Below are positions 32,137 through 37,762 of a DNA stretch of 64,000 nucleotides, one piece after another. Every line of letters starts with the position of its first letter. The stretch's first letter is position 1. This DNA comes from a virus, in the IMG/VR virus record IMGVR_UViG_3300009034_000033, positions 1-64,000 of that record. One strand, written 5' to 3'. The notes under the pieces were generated by a model. The model was given only the letters and a program-made list of their open reading frames with translations. It ran no database searches and was not told the origin of the DNA. The translations under genes and the position numbers were made by a program.

Positions 32137-32325
32137 GTTGGAGAATGGGAATTTCCCAAGTTTGAGAAATCCGAGACGAACTTTGGCTTCAGAAACCCGC
32201 AAAGATCCTGCTCTTTTTCCATTTATTCGTCTTATCATTTCTATCCAACCTTTTCTGCCGATAGACTGATAAGATATGCATGGATCATGCTTATTCAGAT
32301 TTCTGATCAGTCTTTCTTTTCTCAT
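32134..32325 (-). CDS. Small basic protein, paralogue of the 34142 gene
   Basis: 63 residues from an ATG with GGGGGAAAAG upstream. It starts MRKERLIRNLNKHDP and continues with YQSIGRKGWIEMIRRI, parallel to MRKEKLLKLLNERDP and YESAGRGLIRMFHKKI in the 34142 protein. Function unknown. Confidence 0.55.
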   Translation of the reverse strand: MRKERLIRNLNKHDPCISYQSIGRKGWIEMIRRINGKRAGSLRVSEAKVRLGFLKLGKFPFSN

Positions 32326-32359
32326 TTTTCTTTTCCCCCTTATCTGAATTAGATTTTTC

Positions 32360-33247
32360 TTACTTTTGCCTTGGTAGAAGATTGTGAGATTCCTTATACT
32401 TAGCATAATACCAAGATATGGATTTAGCTGAAGTCTTGGAATTAAATTCTTTCCTTGCTTCTTCTGCGATTTCAGTATAAGATTTCTCAGTTTGATTGGA
32501 ATCTGCAAGAATATCAAGGACAAAGCTTTGAATGGTTACTTTCTTCGATTTCTTCTCTTTATCCACTGCTTTCCTTAGAGTATCTTTCCAACCATCAACA
32601 TATCCTTCTAAGATGTTAGTTGTACCAGTCATAAGTAGACCGATTTGCCTAGAATCCAAAGGTTTTCTCTTATCCCAGAGGACAGAGATTTTTTCAACTT
32701 CAAATTCTATTTCTTCCTTTCCTCGAGAATCCAAGGAAATTGCTACTACAACCTCGACTATTTCGTTTGAGAGTGTATAGCGCCTTTCTTTGAGACTTCC
32801 GGTATAATGTGTAACTTTGAAATCCGGAAATAGTACCTTTACTTTTTCCAGATCAGATTTTTCGGTCTCTTCTTTTTCTCTTCTTCTTCTAAGAACAGCA
32901 TCATACTCAAACATCATTTTCTTAGTCTTTTGAACTAGTTTTTCTTTATTGGGTTTATTCCAAGTTCGATTTTTCAGGTTATAAGAAAGACCTATCCAAG
33001 ATTTGAGTTTAAGCTTATACTCAGAAGATGAAAAGGTTATTCTCATTCCACTTGGAACGTTTCTGAATTTATAGGAACTATCATAAGTTGGATGGATATT
33101 TACGAAGATCACGCCTTCTACAGTATTTATTTCAACAGTAGTTTTGTCTCTTTCTTTTCTTACTGCTAAACCACTGGTTCTCAACATTTCAAAAACTTCG
33201 TGGGCTATTTCCAATTGAGTCTGATTCGAATATTTTTCATTTTTCAT
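32360..33247 (-). CDS. Hypothetical protein with C-terminal WYxxxY domain
   Basis: 295 residues. The N-terminal 200 residues are beta-rich and basic, unknown. The C-terminal 60 (YTEIAEEARKEFNSKTSAKSISWYYAKY) match the domain in the 26165 protein and resemble a small helical DNA-associated domain. The leader holds the perfect palindrome CGCGTGTACACGCG beside the SD TAAGGAG. Confidence 0.55.
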   Translation of the reverse strand: MKNEKYSNQTQLEIAHEVFEMLRTSGLAVRKERDKTTVEINTVEGVIFVNIHPTYDSSYKFRNVPSGMRITFSSSEYKLKLKSWIGLSYNLKNRTWNKPNKEKLVQKTKKMMFEYDAVLRRRREKEETEKSDLEKVKVLFPDFKVTHYTGSLKERRYTLSNEIVEVVVAISLDSRGKEEIEFEVEKISVLWDKRKPLDSRQIGLLMTGTTNILEGYVDGWKDTLRKAVDKEKKSKKVTIQSFVLDILADSNQTEKSYTEIAEEARKEFNSKTSAKSISWYYAKYKESHNLLPRQK

Positions 33248-33262
33248 TGAATTGTCTCCTTA

Positions 33263-33276
33263 CGCGTGTACACGCG
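33263..33276 (-). promoter_or_regulatory. GC palindrome before the SD, copy 1
   Basis: CGCGTGTACACGCG is a perfect 14-bp palindrome just upstream of TAAGGAG and the ATG at 33247. Upstream flank AACTTATCATTTAAT is shared with copy 2. Confidence 0.6.
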
Positions 33277-33303
33277 ATTAAATGATAAGTTTTTAATCTT
33301 TCT

Positions 33304-33398
33304 GATGAGATGGCTTACTCATTCAGCTTACACCAACCACGATGTAAGGATAGGACATGAATCACCTCCTTTCAAGTCCTATTTCGTTTTTCTCAATC
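33304..33398 (-). ncRNA. Hammerhead-ribozyme-like RNA, copy 4
   Basis: C-GAAA (33386-33382); stem III AUAGGAC then a mismatch then UGAA, paired to UUCA and GUCCUAU, with loop AGGAGGUGA; cleavage-position C at 33349; 8-bp stem I CUUACAUC/GGUGUAAG with one U-G and loop GUGGUU; core CUGAAUGA (33326-33319). The second stem II pair is U-A where copies 1 and 3 have C-G. Stem II is closed by GAU-GAGA/UCUC-AUC (33391-33398 with 33304-33310). Its 5' end overlaps the stop of the 33393 gene. Confidence 0.65.
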
Positions 33399-33629
33399 TA
33401 CAACACAAGTAGAGGTCCCTCGACCACCGTGTTCTCTATCTTCAACTGTCATTCGGTACCTTGTGCAAGGCCCATTTTTGCCAGAGGTATACCATTCAAC
33501 ATATACTTCATCAGTAGAAGGTTCATTGTAAAGTTTTACTGGAATGCCCATACAAAGTCTTGACAATTCGGCAACCAGCATATAAAGATCCTCAATCTGT
33601 TTTCCTGTGTTCAAATCCATCGCTATCAT
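33393..33629 (-). CDS. Hypothetical protein
   Basis: 78 residues, alpha/beta (VKLYNEPSTDEVYVEWYTSG). Not recognised. Leader type D (GAATTTGAAAGGGGAAAAG) precedes the ATG at 33629. The stop codon is part of hammerhead-like element 4. Confidence 0.5.
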   Translation of the reverse strand: MIAMDLNTGKQIEDLYMLVAELSRLCMGIPVKLYNEPSTDEVYVEWYTSGKNGPCTRYRMTVEDREHGGRGTSTCVVD

Positions 33630-33660
33630 TTTTCTTTTCCCCTTTCAAATTCTATTTATT
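33630..33660 (-). promoter_or_regulatory. Conserved leader D, copy 1
   Basis: AATAGAATTTGAAAGGGGAA then AAGAAAA directly before ATG. Two near-identical leaders lie at 33847 and 34093; the AAAGGGG is the SD. Confidence 0.5.
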
Positions 33661-33663
33661 GAT

Positions 33664-33846
33664 TTACTTATACTGTTTGGTATATCGCTCATATTCTGGT
33701 AACAGGTCATTGACACATTCATTGCAATAGAAGATGTGATCTCCTATTTTTCTATGTGCATCCTTAAAAATTGGATGCTTTGAGTATCTACCAAAAGTCA
33801 TTACTGATCCATGCTTTTCGCATATTGGAGATTTTTCTTTAGCCAC
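33664..33846 (-). CDS. Small zinc-ribbon-like protein
   Basis: 60 residues. CEKHG near the N-terminus and CNEC near the middle could form a zinc ribbon (C-x2-H ... C-x2-C). The C-terminus is Tyr/Lys-rich. Leader D precedes the ATG. Confidence 0.55.
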   Translation of the reverse strand: MAKEKSPICEKHGSVMTFGRYSKHPIFKDAHRKIGDHIFYCNECVNDLLPEYERYTKQYK

Positions 33847-33880
33847 TTTTCTTTTCCCCTTTCAAACTCTGTTTATTTTT
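33847..33880 (-). promoter_or_regulatory. Conserved leader D, copy 2
   Basis: AAACAGAGTTTGAAAGGGGA followed by AAAGAAAA and the start codon. Differs from copy 1 at only a few positions. Confidence 0.5.
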
Positions 33881-33885
33881 TCGTC

Positions 33886-34092
33886 TTAGCCATCAACCCA
33901 AGTTGATGCTCGATTTCTGATACTAGCGGCATCTCCGATTAAACCTCTGAAAATTTGACTGATCTTTTCCGAAGGAATTGAAGTATTTGCTACTGCTTCT
34001 TTCAAGTTATCAATACCCTCCTGAATTTTCTTAAGATCTCTCTCCATTAAAGGGATAACATATTCTTGGATTGTTTCTCGTTTGACTGCCAT
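33886..34092 (-). CDS. Small helical protein
   Basis: 68 residues, almost entirely helical (VIPLMERDLKKIQEGIDNLKEAV), possible coiled coil. Not recognised. Leader D precedes its ATG. Confidence 0.5.
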   Translation of the reverse strand: MAVKRETIQEYVIPLMERDLKKIQEGIDNLKEAVANTSIPSEKISQIFRGLIGDAASIRNRASTWVDG

Positions 34093-34128
34093 TTTTCTTT
34101 TTCCCCTTTCAAATTCTATTCATTGGTT
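34093..34128 (-). promoter_or_regulatory. Conserved leader D, copy 3
   Basis: GAATAGAATTTGAAAGGGGA followed by AAAAGAAAA and the start codon. Third member of the leader family. Confidence 0.5.
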
Positions 34129-34141
34129 GTTGATCTGTTAC

Positions 34142-34312
34142 CTAAGAAAAGTAAGTGTAAAGTCTTTCTCTCATCTCATTCAAAGTAAAAGGACCGTGTC
34201 CTCTTCCTTTGATTTTCTTATGAAACATTCTGATCAAGCCACGACCAGCTGATTCATACCCGAATATAGGATCTCTTTCATTTAGCAATTTCAAAAGTTT
34301 TTCTTTTCTCAT
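34142..34312 (-). CDS. Small basic protein, paralogue of the 32134 gene
   Basis: 56 residues from the ATG at 34312, placed after the CGCG palindrome and AAGGGAG. MRKEKLLKLLNERDP is the shared N-terminus with the 32134 protein. A longer frame exists upstream but would run through the palindrome. Confidence 0.55.
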   Translation of the reverse strand: MRKEKLLKLLNERDPIFGYESAGRGLIRMFHKKIKGRGHGPFTLNEMRERLYTYFS

Positions 34313-34330
34313 TTGAATTTGCTCCCTTCG

Positions 34331-34342
34331 CGCGTGCACGCG
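34331..34342 (-). promoter_or_regulatory. GC palindrome before the SD, copy 2
   Basis: CGCGTGCACGCG, perfect palindrome, next to GAAGGGAG. Flank AACTTATCATCTAAT matches copy 1 with one change. Confidence 0.6.
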
Positions 34343-34361
34343 ATTAGATGATAAGTTTTGA

Positions 34362-34625
34362 TTAGCTGATACTGAATTTGAGTTCGTCTTCGAGTTCGAT
34401 TACCTTGATTCCCCTTCTTTCCACTCTTTTCTTTAGAGCTGTATATTCAACTTTCCAAGAGGATTCAAGTTGGTAGATTTTCCTATTCATCCAAATTTCA
34501 TTCAACCTAGTCATCCATTTAAGATCATGGTAATCGAATTCCTTTGAAATTCTCTGTTCTAATTTTTCAATCTGTAGCTTCTGTTGATAGAGCACTTTGC
34601 TTATTGTTTCTTTTGTAGTAGCCAT
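34362..34625 (-). CDS. Helical protein
   Basis: 87 residues from the ATG at 34625, which follows the third CGCG hairpin and AAGGAG. Coiled-coil-like throughout (ISKVLYQQKLQIEKLEQRIS). The in-frame extension to 34694 crosses the hairpin and is probably not translated. First gene after the leader at 34.7-35.0 kb. Confidence 0.5.
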   Translation of the reverse strand: MATTKETISKVLYQQKLQIEKLEQRISKEFDYHDLKWMTRLNEIWMNRKIYQLESSWKVEYTALKKRVERRGIKVIELEDELKFSIS

Positions 34626-35022
34626 TGAAATTCTCCTTCGCGCGTATGCGCGATATAGATGATCTTTTGTCCAGCGTAAAATAGAAGTTGGCATACTAGG
34701 ACTCGCACATTAGAAAGAGACATTCTTTCTAACCTTCTATCTGAAATCTTATATCCGAAAAGTTTTAACTCGATCACTATCTGAACAGGTCGTGTTAGGG
34801 ATGATCGTCGGATTTTATCTAATGAATGAAGAGTAACTATCCGATCTTTTCTTTATGGTTGAACTTTGTTTCAATTCCCTTTTTTCAGATGTCTCCGGAT
34901 TTCCCTTTTAATGAAGGTCTGTTCACTTCAATTGGCCTCTTGGGAATTGAGGTAGGTTGTCAATGGTCAACCTTTTTTCAACTTTCATTCATTTTTCAAA
35001 AGAGCTTGTTGTTACATCAGTA
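34626..35022 (-). other. About 400-nt leader without genes
   Basis: No convincing gene. It would be the transcribed leader downstream of the putative promoter at 35.02 kb. It contains an 8-bp hairpin TTAGAAAG/CTTTCTAA (34710-34732), a longer-range TCGGAT/ATCCGA pairing near 34800-34845, and GGTTGACC/GACAACC-type pairing near 34955-34975. Confidence 0.4.
34639..34652 (-). promoter_or_regulatory. GC hairpin before the SD, copy 3
   Basis: CGCGC (34639-34643) pairs with GCGCG (34648-34652) around a 4-nt loop, next to GAAGGAG. The spacer differs from copies 1 and 2 but the arms remain complementary. Confidence 0.6.
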
Positions 35023-35031
35023 ATTATACCA
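35023..35031 (-). promoter_or_regulatory. Putative extended -10 promoter
   Basis: TGGTATAAT on the minus strand is a perfect extended -10 (TGnTATAAT). No good -35 hexamer is seen, as is common for this class. It reads into the operon at 34.6-30 kb. Repeats R1 and R2 lie 40-110 bp upstream and could be activator sites. Confidence 0.5.
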
Positions 35032-35065
35032 TAAAAAGGGGATTTCGCGAAATAAAAAATGGACC

Positions 35066-35133
35066 TCGTAAAACCTGGAATAGCCGGGGTTTAGGAAATC
35101 CTATTCTGTAAAGACTGGAATGGCAAGGGTTTA
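35066..35133 (-). repeat. Direct repeats R1 and R2
   Basis: Two copies of a 27-bp block, core GCTATTCCAGGTTTTAC and GCCATTCCAGTCTTTAC on the minus strand, 38 bp apart. A third copy with full dyad symmetry (TGTAAAG...CTTTACA) is at 36960. All lie upstream of leftward operons. Confidence 0.5.
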
Positions 35134-35137
35134 GAGA

Positions 35138-35160
35138 AAGGCCTTTTTGAGGCCTTTTCT
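35138..35160. terminator. Bidirectional hairpin AAAGGCCT/AGGCCTTT
   Basis: An 8-bp stem with a five-base loop, followed by T residues on the plus strand. It lies between the terminator at 35228 and the promoter region. Confidence 0.45.
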
Positions 35161-35211
35161 TCAAAAAAAGCCTTTTTTAAGATAAAAGTCTTGCTCTACA
35201 AGACTTTAGAA

Positions 35212-35253
35212 GAAAACAAAAAGAAAACCGCCCTAATAAGTTCATTAGAGCGG
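35212..35253 (-). terminator. Intrinsic terminator after the 35301 gene
   Basis: Stem CCGC + CTAAT (35228-35237, one mismatch) pairs with ATTAG + GCGG (35244-35253). On the minus strand it is followed by TTTTCTTTTTGTTTT, 50 nt past the stop of the 35301 gene. Confidence 0.7.
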
Positions 35254-35300
35254 CCTTCTTCTACTCTCCCCTTGGGCTTAGGAGCCCCGATCAGATTTGA

Positions 35301-35699
35301 CTACTCATCTATAAGTTCTTCACGATCTTCCACATCCACAATCTCTCTGGCTTCGCTTTTTGAAGATCCGTAAAGAGTTTTCTCCATTTCCTGTTCAAAC
35401 TGTCTTAAGAAATGGATCTCCTTTTGGATGTATTCCATTCTTTGGACTTGGTGGGATATTTTCTCTGAAATATAAAAGAGATCTGGAAGATCTTGATCCG
35501 GTATTTCTGTTGATCTCTTACTTTCCTTTGGTGAAGACGGAAGGGTTTTTCCGATCAAAGGACCAGTCATCCTACCCAGCTTTTCCGTTGCAGTCTTTAC
35601 ACCATGGTAAGTAGATTGAACAAGATCATCCATTCTTTTCATTTCATCTTTGATCACTTGAACTATATTCTCAACATTTCCTATGTCTGCTGAATTCAT
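35301..35699 (-). CDS. Hypothetical coiled-coil protein
   Basis: 132 residues. Helical N-terminus (MNSADIGNVENIVQVIKDEM), a Pro/Ser-rich middle and an acidic tail (VDVEDREELIDE). Not recognised. Its leader folds into a three-way-junction RNA. Last gene of the gmhA operon, followed by an intrinsic terminator. Confidence 0.55.
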   Translation of the reverse strand: MNSADIGNVENIVQVIKDEMKRMDDLVQSTYHGVKTATEKLGRMTGPLIGKTLPSSPKESKRSTEIPDQDLPDLFYISEKISHQVQRMEYIQKEIHFLRQFEQEMEKTLYGSSKSEAREIVDVEDREELIDE

Positions 35700-35729
35700 T
35701 ATCGTCTTCCTTTCCCTTTAGAAGCGACT

Positions 35730-35822
35730 GGGAAAGTTGAAGATTAAAGGTAAGTGACACAGTCTCTTACTTTCGTGATATTATTCCACCGGATCTTTTA
35801 GTGGTTGGAATCTTCAACTCCC
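35730..35822 (-). ncRNA. Three-way-junction leader RNA
   Basis: P1: 35736-35745 with 35809-35818 (10 bp) extended by GGGA/TCCC. P2: CCAC/GTGG (35786-35789, 35801-35804). P3: GTAAG and GAC with GTC and CTTAC (35750-35770) extended by AAA/TTT. It sits in the 176-nt gap between gmhA and the 35301 gene. It matches no riboswitch class I know and has no hammerhead core. Confidence 0.5.
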
Positions 35823-35875
35823 CCAATTTTGCAGTATTTGCAGTAACATATAGACTATCTCGCAGTCTCAAAATT

Positions 35876-36481
35876 TCATGTGTCTAAAGATACAAACTGC
35901 TCGATTAAATCAGCAACGATATGTAGGATAGTAATATGGACCTCCTGGATCCTCAAAACATCATTGCTAGGTATTATGATTCTAAAATCAACTAGATCCT
36001 TTATCGTGCCTCCATTGTTACCTAAGAGACCAATAGTATTTAGACCTATTTCTTTAGCCGCTTCCAATCCTCGTATTACATTCTTGGAATTACCAGAGGT
36101 TGAGATTCCTATTGCTAAATCTCCATCTTTTCCCAAGGCTTCGATTTGACGAGCGAAGATTTCCGAAAAGCCAAAATCATTAGAAAGAGCGGATAGAATT
36201 GAAGAGTTAGTAGTTAAAGCAATAACTGGTAAAGGAACACGTTCTATTCTACATTTTCCTACCAATTCGCCAGCAAAATGTTGAGCATCTGCTGCACTCC
36301 CCCCGTTTCCGAAGATATAGATTTTTTGATCATTCTTTATATGCCAGTAAATCTGTTTCGCCATTTCAGCTATTTCTTTAGGCATATTTTGAGCCACTGT
36401 TATCTTCAGATGAGCAGACTCCATAAGTTGTTTTTTGACCTTTCCACTTAACCGAGTTAGAGACCAATAAGCTTGAGTCAT
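35876..36481 (-). CDS. gmhA: Sedoheptulose-7-phosphate isomerase
   Basis: 201 residues from an ATG overlapping the preceding stop (ATGA). SIS-fold hallmarks: IFGNGGSAADAQHFAGELVG, ISTSGNSKNVIRGLEAA, and EVHITILHIVADLIE with the catalytic His. Length and motifs match GmhA throughout. It converts sedoheptulose-7-P to D-glycero-D-manno-heptose-7-P, the substrate of the PfkB kinase at 12601. Phage gmhA genes are known but uncommon; together with kinase and phosphatase they form a near-complete pathway. Confidence 0.88.
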   Translation of the reverse strand: MTQAYWSLTRLSGKVKKQLMESAHLKITVAQNMPKEIAEMAKQIYWHIKNDQKIYIFGNGGSAADAQHFAGELVGKCRIERVPLPVIALTTNSSILSALSNDFGFSEIFARQIEALGKDGDLAIGISTSGNSKNVIRGLEAAKEIGLNTIGLLGNNGGTIKDLVDFRIIIPSNDVLRIQEVHITILHIVADLIEQFVSLDT

Positions 36482-36831
36482 TTTCCCTTTCCCTTTCTTG
36501 CATGTGCATGCCAATGATCTTTTATATTTCTCCGTTCTTCATCCACATAAAAATCATCGGTTCCAAAAAATTCTTTGGCAGCCATTTTCAAAGATTCGAT
36601 CATCTGTTTTTTGTGTTCTTCCAAAAGTGAAATGGTATGCCATTTATAAATAACCATAGGAACTTTACAAGTTTCACAGATAACTACTTTCCAAAAAGGT
36701 CCGAAAAATTTCTTCAACCAAAGTGTCTTTTCTTTGAGAAAACAGAGAGAACAATTTGATTTTAGATTTTGATTATTCGGCAATCTGTCCACCTTTTTCC
36801 AAAGGAAGGAAAGACCCTTCCTACTCTTCAA
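36478..36831 (-). CDS. Cys/His-rich protein
   Basis: 117 residues. CSLC and CETCKVPMVIYKWH suggest a zinc ribbon, and the C-terminus has DHWHAHARK, a further His cluster. Not assigned. Overlaps gmhA by four bases and heads this short operon. Confidence 0.55.
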   Translation of the reverse strand: MKSRKGLSFLWKKVDRLPNNQNLKSNCSLCFLKEKTLWLKKFFGPFWKVVICETCKVPMVIYKWHTISLLEEHKKQMIESLKMAAKEFFGTDDFYVDEERRNIKDHWHAHARKGKGK

Positions 36832-36885
36832 TTCCTTGATTTTCTAGGACTTTTAGGCTCAAAAAACCGTTTTATCTAAAGTAGA

Positions 36886-36942
36886 AAGAGTCAAGAAAAA
36901 ATAAAAAAAATTGAGAGTAGGAAGATCACTTCCCACTTCCTA
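36886..36942 (-). terminator. Terminator of the late operon
   Basis: TAGGAAG/CTTCCTA (36918-36924 with 36936-36942), then TCTCAATTTTTTTTATTTTT on the minus strand. It is about 300 nt past the last structural gene. Confidence 0.55.
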
Positions 36943-36959
36943 TCTGTGAAACTTATGTA

Positions 36960-36988
36960 TGTAAAGCCTGGAATGCCAAGACTTTACA
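36960..36988. repeat. Repeat R3 with dyad symmetry
   Basis: TGTAAAG and CTTTACA flank CCTGGAATGCCAAGA; the inner block matches R1 and R2. Likely a protein-binding site upstream of the gmhA operon. Confidence 0.5.
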
Positions 36989-37250
36989 TACAGTCAAAAT
37001 TTGGGTATAGAATAGTTAACATTCTATCCTAAATTGGTTTTATACAGTAAATAGGGCCCAGAATGGGACGTCAGCATTTTAGTATTAAACATCCAGCCAA
37101 CTTCAAAATAGGACCCAGAAGGGGCCAAATTTTGGCCAAAATTTTGACCGTTAAGGGACTTACTTCAATTTTCCCTGGATTACCCCTGGAAAAACTCTTT
37201 CTTTGGCTTAAATAACGCATGAAGGACCCCAGATTCAAAATACCCCTTAA

Positions 37251-37745
37251 TTAAGCCCCGATTATTTTTCTCAATTCGATTATTAGACAAGTCAAATATC
37301 CATCAGTTCCACCATTATATTCGATCCAAATACCTCCTCCAGCTAGTGCTTTTATATGCCAAGAATCACTAATTAAAGGAACAATCATTCCCTCTTCTGA
37401 AGTAGAAAGTAGATGAAATGCAGGATCAAGATATGCTTCATTACCAGCAAAATAATATGGCATTGGAAAGGGGCCACCACCTGAATCGCCTGCTCTTACT
37501 ATATAGATATACGATCCTACATAATTTCTTCCAACATCATAAGTTTTTGTCTGTCCTGGAGTGAATGTCTCATTATCGATAACTAGTTCTTTATCTGAAT
37601 GACGCCAATTATAACTTGTGTTCCTGGCTAATTTTCTACCGAATTCTGCTGACCAACCGCCTTTATAAGGGATCAACATATCTGTTATTGTAAAGGCATC
37701 AGTTTCAGGAACTAAGTCTTCCCAATTATCCCAATCATCTGCCAT
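37251..37745 (-). CDS. Putative tail protein
   Basis: 164 residues, beta-rich with many Gly, Tyr and Trp (GRNYVGSYIYIVRAGDSGGG), ending the structural operon. No family recognised, but composition and position suit a receptor-binding or tip-associated protein. Confidence 0.5.
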   Translation of the reverse strand: MADDWDNWEDLVPETDAFTITDMLIPYKGGWSAEFGRKLARNTSYNWRHSDKELVIDNETFTPGQTKTYDVGRNYVGSYIYIVRAGDSGGGPFPMPYYFAGNEAYLDPAFHLLSTSEEGMIVPLISDSWHIKALAGGGIWIEYNGGTDGYLTCLIIELRKIIGA

Positions 37746-37762
37746 TCAAATCACCTTCTTTC

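Larger units (their letters stand above)
36832..37250 (-). other. Regulatory gap between late operon end and gmhA operon
   Basis: No gene seen. It contains a terminator (36886-36942), repeat R3 (36960-36988), the 15-nt inverted repeat GGCCAAATTTTGGCC near 37119-37133, a TTTTCC/GGAAAA hairpin near 37170-37195, and loosely repeated CCCAGAA-GGG blocks. Promoters for the 36831 operon should lie here but I cannot pick one. Confidence 0.45.

Noticed and set aside
30667-33398. Ribozyme-like elements as CsrA sponges or terminators
   Set aside because: GGA in a loop occurs in only some copies, and there is no T-run; the shared three-way core explains more of the conservation.
34626-35300. tRNA or CRISPR in the gene-poor gap
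   Set aside because: No cloverleaf with a TTCGA arm and no regularly spaced repeats were seen here or elsewhere in the window.
35730-35822. Purine riboswitch or hammerhead
   Set aside because: Junction sequences and loop complementarity of a purine riboswitch are missing, and no CUGA...GAAA core exists.
36959-36990. Sigma-54 promoter at repeat R3
   Set aside because: TGGC and GC are not at the required GG-N10-GC spacing.
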